Of a stretch of DNA of 5,213 nucleotides, positions 1 to 5,021 are shown piece after piece. The position numbers were made by a program, and so were the translations under genes. The stretch lies in assembly GCA_964622375.1 (NCBI GenBank), contig CAZUQA010000126.1, positions 1-5,213 of the forward strand, given 5' to 3'. Every line of letters starts with the position of its first letter. Position 1 is the stretch's first letter. The stretch comes from CAZUQA01 sp964622375 (lineage in GTDB: Bacteria > Bacillota_I > Bacilli_A > Erysipelotrichales > Erysipelotrichaceae). Under the pieces are notes generated by a model, which ran no database searches, had not been told where the DNA came from, and saw only the letters and a list, made by a program, of their open reading frames with translations.

Positions 1-1
1 A

Positions 2-1135
2 GCGATGGCTGCGGCTGCCGCGAAAAATCAATTTGAAGTGGCAAGCAGTTATCGTGATTACTTAAAATCGTTACGCTATATTGACGATAAGCAGAGCGTG
101 GCGACTCTTAACATGCCGGACTGCGATGTCATCAACTACGCCGTGGATCAAGGGTTCATTGCTTTTCAGGCTTTACTGGTTCGCAATAGAGTACTGATGG
201 ACAAACAAGTGCGGGTTTATCCTTATTTCGGTAACCTGCAGGATGATTTTCAAAGTTTCCTGCAACAGTATCAACAACTGATGGTACTCAGCCAGGAAAT
301 CATTGTGCCCTATGAAATCGACATTACTAACTTTGATAAAGTGCAGCAATACAAAAAGAGCCGCTATGATGCTTTGTTGAAAATGGCAGAAAAAAATGCT
401 TTACAAGCTATCACCACCCAAGTCAACATGAGCCGCCAAAAAGATAAGATTAGTAATCTCGGCCTTTTCCAACTGCAACAGATAATCGACAAAGAGCTGA
501 GCAGAATCGAGATGTTTGATAATTCGCATTTTTCCGGCAGCAACAATGTTTCAGCCTTAGTGGTCAATGTCTTAGGCAGCTTCCGTAAAAACGAATATCG
601 CATCTACAAACTGGCGGCTTATAGTGGTGATGTTGACTCTTTTAAAGAAGTGCTTTATCGTCGCTATTTTAAAGCCCTACAACTGGAAAACCTACAACCC
701 TGTGATCTGTTGCTAATCGATGGGGGCTGGCCCCAGGTGAAGGCTGCCAAAGAAATCCGCGATAGTCTGAATTTTAAGTTTAATATTCTGGGTCTGGTTA
801 AAAACCCGCAACATAAAACCACGAAAGTGCTGGATGAAAACGGCTTAATTATCGACATGAGTGTTTATCCCGAAGCTTTTCTGTTTTTAAGCCAGATTCA
901 GGAAGAAGCGCATCGTTTTGTCTTGGCTTATCAAAAACGTTTGCGCTTGAAAGCGCTGACTCTTTCAATATTGGATGACTGTCCCGGTATCGGTCAACAA
1001 CGCAAAGATCTGTTGTTGGCGCACTTTAAAAATGTCAAAGCCTTAAAAAATGCCGAATTATCCGTGATTCAAGCGGTGGTCGGCAAGAAGACCGGCAGTC
1101 TCGTCTATGAATATTTGCATAAAGAAAGTCTATGA
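2..1135 (+). CDS. uvrC: UvrC, excinuclease ABC subunit C (5' end missing)
   Basis: UvrC makes the two incisions around a DNA lesion after UvrA and UvrB have marked it (nucleotide excision repair, cytoplasm). The frame is already open at base 2, so the first ATG (base 5) is internal. About 200 residues with the GIY-YIG nuclease domain should lie upstream, given a usual length near 600. Numbering from that ATG, residues 1-35 match the UVR motif that contacts UvrB (FEVASSYRDYLKSL). The RNase H-like nuclease follows, with FDNSHFSG (D172), D211 before a VLYRRY motif, LLIDGG (D239) and EAHR (H303). The spacings D172-D211-D239 (39 and 28) equal those I recall for E. coli D399, D438 and D466. A helix-hairpin-helix (DDCPGIG, 325-345) ends the protein; its second hairpin (VVGKKTG) is less typical. 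murI follows directly. Identity is firm; only the N-terminus is unseen. Confidence 0.96.
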   Translation, partial: AMAAAAAKNQFEVASSYRDYLKSLRYIDDKQSVATLNMPDCDVINYAVDQGFIAFQALLVRNRVLMDKQVRVYPYFGNLQDDFQSFLQQYQQLMVLSQEIIVPYEIDITNFDKVQQYKKSRYDALLKMAEKNALQAITTQVNMSRQKDKISNLGLFQLQQIIDKELSRIEMFDNSHFSGSNNVSALVVNVLGSFRKNEYRIYKLAAYSGDVDSFKEVLYRRYFKALQLENLQPCDLLLIDGGWPQVKAAKEIRDSLNFKFNILGLVKNPQHKTTKVLDENGLIIDMSVYPEAFLFLSQIQEEAHRFVLAYQKRLRLKALTLSILDDCPGIGQQRKDLLLAHFKNVKALKNAELSVIQAVVGKKTGSLVYEYLHKESL

Positions 1136-1141
1136 TATAAT
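1114..1141 (+). promoter_or_regulatory. Possible internal promoter for murI at the uvrC/murI junction
   Basis: A perfect TATAAT lies at 1136-1141, right after the uvrC stop codon. Sixteen bases upstream is a weak -35 match, TTTGCA (1114-1119, four of six). Transcription would start at about 1147-1149, on or next to the preferred murI ATG. This would let murI be expressed independently of uvrC. The weak -35 box and AT-rich context make chance a real possibility. Confidence 0.3.
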
Positions 1142-1148
1142 GAGCGGG

Positions 1149-1910
1149 ATGAGTGAGAAACGCTTAGCTGTAGTCGATTCCGGTTACGGGGGTATCAGTA
1201 TATTAAACAGCCTTTATCAGGCTAAAAACGGCAGGCTACAAGCCCTGTGTTTTGCCGACCAAAAAAATGTACCTTACGGTAATCGCCAAAGTGAAGAAAT
1301 CATCGCCATAATGTCTAAAAACGTCAAATGGTTACAAAATCAAGGCATCAATGAAGTTTTACTGGCCTGTAACACAACTTCGGCAGTAGCTCTTGAGCAA
1401 TTAAGACTTGACTTTCCGCAGATTAGTTTTACCGGTATCATCGATATGACATCTTCGCTGTTAGAAAACCAAGAACTGGAAAGAGTTTTGGTCTTGGCCA
1501 CAGCTGCCACAATAAAAAGCCAAGCCTACCGCTATAGTTTAATGAAGTTTAAGGCAGCTAAAGAGATAGTTGAGAAAGCGCTGCCCGAGCTGGTGGATTT
1601 GATCGAGTCTCTGGCAAGTGAGAAAGCAATATACAATTACTTAAAGCGGGAGTTGGCAGAATATAAAAAGGCTTTTTCTGCCATTATTTTAGGTTGCACC
1701 CACTATGCTTTAGTGAAAGACATGATTAAAGAGATCTGTCAATGTGAAAGAATTATTGATTCCAATATGGCAGTTTATGACTTTGCCGCAGGGCTACCAA
1801 ATAAGCAAGAGCAAGTAGTAATCTATACCAGCGGTGATGCCGCAGTGCTTAAAAAACAACAGTACAAACTGTTTGGGACCGATTTTCAGGTAGAGCATGT
1901 TGACTTATGA
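1149..1910 (+). CDS. murI: Glutamate racemase
   Basis: Interconverts L- and D-glutamate without a cofactor; D-glutamate is the second residue of the peptidoglycan stem peptide. The 253-residue product has the full family pattern: VVDSGYGG (D10), VPYGN (41-45), LLACNTTSA with catalytic C74, ATAATIKS (117-124), E153, LGCTHY with catalytic C183 and H185, and IDSN (203-206). Length and residue numbers fit characterised MurI enzymes, which favours the ATG at 1149. In-frame ATGs at 1140 and 1107 are alternatives; the last would overlap uvrC by 29 bases. None has a convincing Shine-Dalgarno site: an AAAGAAAG at 1121-1128 is weak and best spaced for 1140. The gene follows uvrC by a few bases and overlaps the phosphoesterase start by four. 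Function is near certain; the exact start is not. Confidence 0.95.
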   Translation: MSEKRLAVVDSGYGGISILNSLYQAKNGRLQALCFADQKNVPYGNRQSEEIIAIMSKNVKWLQNQGINEVLLACNTTSAVALEQLRLDFPQISFTGIIDMTSSLLENQELERVLVLATAATIKSQAYRYSLMKFKAAKEIVEKALPELVDLIESLASEKAIYNYLKRELAEYKKAFSAIILGCTHYALVKDMIKEICQCERIIDSNMAVYDFAAGLPNKQEQVVIYTSGDAAVLKKQQYKLFGTDFQVEHVDL

Positions 1911-2368
1911 AGATTGTCGTAGTAAGTGACAGCCATCGCAATTACTCTAGTTTACAGCTGGTGAAATCAGCCAACAGTGATGCTGATTTGTTTATTCATT
2001 GCGGGGATTTTCAAACATCACAAGACCAACTTCAAGGTTTTTTAGCGGTAGCCGGCAATAATGACATTTGGTCCGGTGTTCCCGAACAACGAGTGTTGAC
2101 TTGCGCCGATGTCAAGATTTGGATTATTCACTCGGACCAGTATAGTGGCAGCTATCGAATAGAATACCTATTTAAAAAAGCGCAGGAAAACCAGTATCAA
2201 CTGGTTTGTTTCGGCCATACCCATACACCCTATATCGAAAAACGGGATGGAATATGGTTGGTTAACCCCGGTTCGCTTTGGTATAATAGAGATGGCTCAG
2301 CTATCGGTTATGTGGTAGTGAACATCGCGGAAGGCGAAATAGTGAATATTCAGCGAGTTGCGCTTTGA
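1907..2368 (+). CDS. MJ0936/YfcE-type metallophosphoesterase
   Basis: A small calcineurin-like phosphoesterase of 153 residues that should bind two divalent metals and hydrolyse phosphodiesters; the natural substrate is unknown for most of the family. Metal-ligand motifs appear in order: SDSH (D8, H10), HCGD (D34), GNND (N51, D53), H75, and GHTH (H104, H106), followed by VNPGS (119-123), a family signature. The fifth motif, usually HGH, reads H75-S76-D77 here, so the first histidine is kept and the second is not. Its ATG overlaps the murI stop (ATGA, 1907-1910), which implies translational coupling. A racemase gene close to a YsnB-like phosphoesterase gene is also familiar from the Bacillus subtilis racE region. 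It is likely cytoplasmic, with no signal peptide. Confidence 0.9.
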   Translation: MKIVVVSDSHRNYSSLQLVKSANSDADLFIHCGDFQTSQDQLQGFLAVAGNNDIWSGVPEQRVLTCADVKIWIIHSDQYSGSYRIEYLFKKAQENQYQLVCFGHTHTPYIEKRDGIWLVNPGSLWYNRDGSAIGYVVVNIAEGEIVNIQRVAL

Positions 2369-2448
2369 GTTAAGCGAGAATTTCAGCTCATTAACGTAGA
2401 CAAGCTAAAATAGAAATGATTAAAAATGAAAGTTTGGGGGAGAGAAAA

Positions 2449-2769
2449 ATGAGCGAAGAAAAAGAACCGAAAAAATTGAACAAAAGAGAGAATTTTTTCA
2501 ACATGAATGTTGATGATGCTACTGAGGAACAAAAGAGTCGTTACAGCATCATCGCTTTAGCGGTAGCGGTTGTTTGGTTTTTAGTCCAGTTTTTTCTGTT
2601 TGGTTTAGGTATCATCTGGTACATTTTGGCATCAGCTTTGTTGTTTTCGTTTATTCGGATGGGTTTAAAGTCAAAGTTGAAAATTTTGTCAATCATCGCG
2701 ATAGTAGTGTATGTACTAAACACTATTATTTATGTCCTGATTATGATTGGTGCATTTGCGGGTTGGTAA
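2449..2769 (+). CDS. Small multi-pass membrane protein, unrecognised
   Basis: I do not recognise this 106-residue protein. The ATG at 2449 is chosen because a strong purine-rich ribosome binding site, GGGGGAGAG (2436-2444), sits just before it. The upstream in-frame ATG at 2416 has none and would only add a short polar extension. Residues 1-32 are charged and hydrophilic (MSEEKEPKKLNKREN at the start). The rest is strongly hydrophobic: about 33-52 and 53-70 look like a helical hairpin, then a basic loop (RMGLKSKLK, 70-78), then a long hydrophobic stretch at 79-102. Three membrane helices are likely. It lies 80 bases after the phosphoesterase, with no clear terminator or strong promoter between them, so read-through from the murI operon is possible. 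No motif points to a function. Confidence 0.75.
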   Translation: MSEEKEPKKLNKRENFFNMNVDDATEEQKSRYSIIALAVAVVWFLVQFFLFGLGIIWYILASALLFSFIRMGLKSKLKILSIIAIVVYVLNTIIYVLIMIGAFAGW

Positions 2770-2870
2770 TAACGTTTGAGGAAAAACAAAATAAACCTGA
2801 TTTTAGCGCCAAAAACCTAAATTTGGGGTATTGACTTGTCGTTTTAATGACGGAAAAAGGGAGAATAACA

Positions 2871-3131
2871 ATGAGTAAAAAGAATACCGGCTTGTCCGAT
2901 GAAAAACTTGAGAAGAATCTTGCCTTATTAGAGAAATGTGACAAAATACTGACAGTTTTATTGATTCTTACCGCCGTGCTTACAGTCGCTTTGGTGTTGC
3001 TTGATGGCTTTAAAGTTACACATTTTAGCTCTTTATTGTTGTTGGTGGTTTTAAAGTTTGTTGTTTACCCGATGAGCTTAGGAAATTTGAAAACCGAGTA
3101 TAACCGCCGCCAAGCAGAAAAACGACAATAG
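2871..3131 (+). CDS. Small two-helix membrane protein, unrecognised
   Basis: An 86-residue protein that I cannot assign to a family. The ATG at 2871 has AAGGGAG (2857-2863) seven bases upstream; the earlier in-frame ATG at 2847 lacks such a site. The first 25 residues are polar and helix-forming, with many Lys and Glu (LSDEKLEKNLALLEKCDK). Hydrophobic segments follow at about 26-44 and 51-70, and then a basic tail rich in Arg, Lys and Gln. By the positive-inside rule both ends should be cytoplasmic. It is 101 bases downstream of another small membrane protein gene on the same strand, and the two may be co-transcribed. The hairpin at 3192-3219 would end the transcript. That both genes encode short membrane proteins is seen; a shared role is only a guess. 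Confidence 0.7.
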   Translation: MSKKNTGLSDEKLEKNLALLEKCDKILTVLLILTAVLTVALVLLDGFKVTHFSSLLLLVVLKFVVYPMSLGNLKTEYNRRQAEKRQ

Positions 3132-3191
3132 AACATTGCTGTTTACGGAAAATGGTTTTGGCCGTCGGCATAAAAAGAATTGAGTTATAAT

Positions 3192-3219
3192 AAAACCGGA
3201 AGTCATGCCGGTTTTGTTT
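3192..3219. terminator. Bidirectional rho-independent terminator
   Basis: An 8-bp perfect stem, AAAACCGG (3192-3199) with CCGGTTTT (3208-3215), encloses an 8-base loop. On the minus strand the stem is followed by TTTTATTAT and begins eight bases past the tRNA 3' end, so it fits as the tRNA-Arg terminator. On the plus strand it is followed by TTTTGTTTA and can end transcription of the small membrane protein genes. Confidence 0.75.
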
Positions 3220-3223
3220 ACTA

Positions 3224-3300
3224 TGGCGTCCACGGAGGGATTCGAACCCGCGACCCTGCGCTTAGAAGGCGCATGCTCTATCCAACTGAGCTACGTGGAC
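3224..3300 (-). tRNA. tRNA-Arg, anticodon UCU, CCA encoded
   Basis: The reverse complement folds into a full cloverleaf. The acceptor GTCCACG pairs with CGTGGAC, with G as discriminator base and an encoded CCA (3224-3226). The D arm is GCTC/GAGC with AGTTGGATA as its loop, and the anticodon arm is TGCGC/GCGCA around CTTCTAA. The anticodon TCT reads AGA and, by wobble, AGG arginine codons. The variable loop is GGGTC and the T loop is TTCGAAT. The T stem GCGGG/CCCTC carries one C-U mismatch at positions 50-64; all other stems pair perfectly. The gene has its own promoter (3314-3342) and terminator (3192-3219), so it appears to be a single-gene unit placed between two plus-strand operons. Confidence 0.96.
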
Positions 3301-3313
3301 AAAAGGCTCAATA

Positions 3314-3342
3314 ATAATAGCAAATATTCCCAACACTTTCAA
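3314..3342 (-). promoter_or_regulatory. Sigma-A-type promoter of tRNA-Arg
   Basis: Read on the minus strand, TTGAAA (3337-3342, five of six to consensus) is followed by exactly 17 bases and then TATTAT (3314-3319, five of six). Transcription would start near 3306-3308, giving a leader of about six to eight bases before the tRNA 5' end at 3300. The -35 box shares two bases with the Shine-Dalgarno site of the opposing plus-strand gene. Confidence 0.75.
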
Positions 3343-3347
3343 GGAGG
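3341..3347 (+). promoter_or_regulatory. Ribosome binding site that fixes a TTG start
   Basis: AAGGAGG is a perfect match to the Shine-Dalgarno consensus, and ten bases later comes TTG (3358), in frame with the following gene. It is the strongest such site in the window and rules out the upstream ATG at 3205, whose reading frame would run antisense through the tRNA. Confidence 0.85.
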
Positions 3348-3357
3348 CGCTAAGCGC

Positions 3358-4071
3358 TTGGACTACTACGACAAAACACGACAAACAATTAAAGAACTGC
3401 TGGAAGCAGGCAAAGAAGCGGAAGCTGGCCGGATCATTGAAGAAGAACTCGGCCTGCCTTATATTCCTTTACCCTTCGAAAGTGAGTTAAAAGAACTAAA
3501 ACAAAGCCTGAGAAAAGCCGAAGAGCAGCACTTGATCAGTGACCAGCAACAGCTGCGGCTCTTGTTAAACGGTGACATCGAACAACAACTGGCAGCGCTC
3601 AATAGTTTACGTCATTTGAACTGTCGCAACTATGATTTGTTATTACATGAGTTTTTTCAAAGTGCGCCTAATCCGCAAGTCGCCGGTTTGTTAATTGACA
3701 TTTTGATTGCGCAGAGTATTAACCAAGAGTTTAAATATAAGCGGGGCAAAGAAGTGCTGGTTTTCAAAGCCTGTGACTTGAGTCATCCTTATGAAGTTTC
3801 AGCTTTTCATGATTGTTATAATGAACTTTGTCGCTTACTTGCCGACAATTATCCGATAGAACTACAAATGGCCGAAGACCTTTTGCTTTACTACAGTTAT
3901 GTGATACTGCCAAAAACAATAAAGGATGAAGACAGCAGATTATTGGCTCAAGCTGTTGTTTACCAGGTTTTTATAACACTGGGAAACTCTGAGATTTTGC
4001 CGTCCGTCATTGAAGATGTCGCACTAATTGAAAAACTATGTGAAAACCGTTTTAGCGATTTGCGATCTTGA
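3358..4071 (+). CDS. DUF3196-like protein, TTG start
   Basis: A 237-residue soluble protein without signal peptide or membrane helix. Its beginning (a YYDKTRQTIKELLEAGK stretch, then IIEEELGLPYIPLPFE at about 26-41) resembles my memory of DUF3196, a helical, TPR-like family of unknown function with a solved Mycoplasma pneumoniae member; no search could be run. A coiled-coil-like stretch rich in Glu, Lys and Gln spans 42-66. The remainder looks like helical repeats (about 68-125 and 145-230), including a DLLLYYSYVILPK segment. The start is the TTG after AAGGAGG (3341-3347). The frame stays open back to ATG 3205, but those residues are antisense tRNA translation. No clear plus-strand promoter is visible; it would have to overlap the tRNA gene or its promoter. 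Composition is like the neighbours. The coding call is strong, the family name moderate. Confidence 0.83.
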   Translation: MDYYDKTRQTIKELLEAGKEAEAGRIIEEELGLPYIPLPFESELKELKQSLRKAEEQHLISDQQQLRLLLNGDIEQQLAALNSLRHLNCRNYDLLLHEFFQSAPNPQVAGLLIDILIAQSINQEFKYKRGKEVLVFKACDLSHPYEVSAFHDCYNELCRLLADNYPIELQMAEDLLLYYSYVILPKTIKDEDSRLLAQAVVYQVFITLGNSEILPSVIEDVALIEKLCENRFSDLRS

Positions 4072-4096
4072 AATATCCAAAATCAAACTTTAAAAT
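4068..4096 (+). promoter_or_regulatory. Sigma-A-type promoter for the zinc-ribbon/GRAM-like gene
   Basis: TTGAAA (4068-4073) and TAAAAT (4091-4096) each match consensus at five of six positions and are separated by the ideal 17 bases. The -35 box contains the stop codon of the preceding gene. Transcription would start near 4103, leaving an AT-rich leader of about 35 bases before the ATG at 4138. The next gene therefore appears to be its own unit. Confidence 0.65.
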
Positions 4097-4137
4097 TATA
4101 AAAATAATAAACAATTAACTAATTATGGGGGGATAAA

Positions 4138-4629
4138 ATGAAAGAACAATGCCATATTTGTGAAAGAAAAATTAAAAAGGAAACTGCTGTCTGTGACAAT
4201 TGTCAAGCCACAGAAACTGAGGTTTTACTTATTGGCTATCGTGGTGTTTTAAATTTTGGTAAGTTAAGCATGGCACCGGTAAATATGTTGTTGACTGACA
4301 AGCGATTTCTGATTTTTAGTGATGTGTTAAATGCCGGCTCAATGAGCACGGTTGCCGCAACCGGAGGCGGACTATTAGGTTATGGCTTGGGCAAACTGGC
4401 CGATAAAGCGATCAATAAATCAATGGGACGTAACGGTAAGCTAATAGCCAACTACCAATTCTCTGATATAACTTCGTTGGAAATGGAAGAAATCAAAAAG
4501 GGCAATATTTTAACAATAAACAGTGAAAACGACAAACCAAAGAAGATTTTATTGGGTACCAGTTTTACTGATCCGTCATTAAATGATGCCGGCTTTATCG
4601 CCGAACTAAAGAAAGCAATTACTAAATAA
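4138..4629 (+). CDS. Zinc-ribbon protein with GRAM/PH-like domain
   Basis: A 163-residue protein of unknown role. It opens with a zinc-ribbon knuckle pair, C5-H-I-C8 and C19-D-N-C22. Next is a beta-rich region (about 28-62) ending in MLLTDKRFLIFSD, a pattern typical of bacterial GRAM/PH-like (YokE-like) domains, where a strand follows 'LTDKR'. Residues 72-98 form an insert rich in Gly and Ala (GGGLLGYGLGKLADKA), which could be a short amphipathic or membrane-touching helix. The fold then resumes with ISSLEM-like text (YQFSDITSLEMEEIKKG, 106-122) and a C-terminal helix (152-162). The start is supported by GGGGGGA (4127-4133) and the promoter at 4068-4096. There is no signal peptide. The domain reading rests on pattern memory; a membrane or stress-related role is inference only. 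Confidence 0.82.
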   Translation: MKEQCHICERKIKKETAVCDNCQATETEVLLIGYRGVLNFGKLSMAPVNMLLTDKRFLIFSDVLNAGSMSTVAATGGGLLGYGLGKLADKAINKSMGRNGKLIANYQFSDITSLEMEEIKKGNILTINSENDKPKKILLGTSFTDPSLNDAGFIAELKKAITK

Positions 4630-4662
4630 ATTTAAACTTCTTGATAAAGTTATGAAGTATAA

Positions 4663-4900
4663 GCGTTGGTATAAAATGCTAAGCTAACTCGGTAACAAGG
4701 ATCAGGAACCAAAAGGGATATATCTCTGATAACGACACAAAAATTGCGACCAAAAGGCGGCTCAGCCGAGGTGCCAACGCATTGTCGATGCGGTGGCCTT
4801 GGGCTTCACTCTGCACTCTTTGCAAAACGGCGAACACTGCGTTGATGCGTTGGGGCGTATCAGTTTTCATAGCGAATCTAAGCACCATAGACTAAATTAG
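4663..4900. other. GC-rich island without a convincing gene
   Basis: Most of the 392-base gap between the GRAM-like gene and the ATPase gene. By hand count 4751-4860 is about 58% GC, against about 27% for 4901-4990. It contains repeated GCGTTGG words (4663-4669; TGCGTTG at 4838 and TGCGTTGG at 4846) with an inverted copy CCAACGCAT (4774-4782) opposite ATGCGTTGG (4845-4853). Several short hairpins also occur, such as CGGC-TCA-GCCG (4758-4768) and GCAT-TGTCG-ATGC (4779-4791). Two frames stay open: minus 4888-4679 (69 codons) and plus 4733-4900 (55 codons, no ATG). Neither has a ribosome binding site or a motif I know. It could be a decayed mobile element, an unrecognised structured RNA, or the relic of a gene. 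Confidence 0.4.
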
Positions 4901-4916
4901 TTTTAAACTATGTGTA

Positions 4917-4999
4917 AACTGCGAGCATAAGCAATTGCAATAACGTGTGAAATATATCATAAATTATTTGCAATTATGTGTTATGATGTTTTCGCAGTT
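4917..4999. repeat. Nested imperfect inverted repeat upstream of the ATPase gene
   Basis: Three blocks are mirrored around a centre near 4955. AACTGCGA (4917-4924) pairs with TCGCAGTT (4992-4999), CATAA (4926-4930) with TTATG (4981-4985), and AATTGCAA (4933-4940) with TTGCAATT (4968-4975). Spacings differ by a few bases between arms. The inner blocks also form a direct repeat, TTGCAATaAcGTGTgA (4935) and TTGCAATtAtGTGTtA (4968), 33 bases apart, about three helical turns. A further pair, ATCATAA (4956-4962) and TTATGAT (4981-4987), overlaps the -10 box. This looks like an operator region; an RNA hairpin or an element end are alternatives. Confidence 0.6.
4979..4987 (+). promoter_or_regulatory. 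Extended -10 promoter for the ATPase gene
   Basis: TGTTATGAT combines the TGn extension with TATGAT, five of six to the -10 consensus. No good -35 box is found 16-18 bases upstream (ATAAAT), as is common for extended -10 promoters. Transcription would start near 4994, giving a leader of about 28 bases that holds AGGTGAG (5010-5016) before the ATG. The box lies inside the right arm of the inverted repeat, so a protein bound there would block it. Confidence 0.45.
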
Positions 5000-5021
5000 G
5001 AAATTCGCGAGGTGAGAGTGT

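Noticed and set aside
364..858. Minus-strand reading frames of 79 and 64 codons inside uvrC
   Set aside because: They lie opposite the conserved UvrC nuclease domain and show no domain of their own.
2369..2395. Hairpin after the phosphoesterase gene (GTTAA/TTAAC with an inner GAG/CTC)
   Set aside because: The stem is broken and AT-rich and no T-run follows, so it is not a credible rho-independent terminator.
2541..2944. Alternative frames overlapping the two small membrane protein genes
   Set aside because: They lack ribosome binding sites and run across or opposite the better supported genes at 2449 and 2871.
3186..3191. TATAAT on the plus strand before the tRNA as a promoter for the DUF3196-like gene
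   Set aside because: No -35 box at 16-18 bases and the terminator hairpin follows at once, so it is more likely just the reverse of the tRNA terminator tail.
3224..3300. Phage or island attachment site at the tRNA 3' end
   Set aside because: I see no second copy of the T-arm or 3'-end sequence in the window and no integrase gene.
3205..3357. N-terminal extension of the DUF3196-like gene from an ATG at 3205
   Set aside because: These 51 codons run antisense through the tRNA-Arg gene and give the familiar artefact peptide beginning EGFEPATLRLEGA. The TTG at 3358 has a perfect Shine-Dalgarno site.
4635..4658. Weak inverted repeats after the GRAM-like gene (ACTTC/GAAGT, AACTT/AAGTT)
   Set aside because: Only five AT-rich base pairs and no T-tract; too weak to call a terminator.
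4679..4888. 69-codon minus-strand reading frame in the GC-rich island
   Set aside because: No ribosome binding site before either ATG (4888 or 4870), no recognisable domain, and an overlapping open frame on the other strand; kept only as part of the island description.
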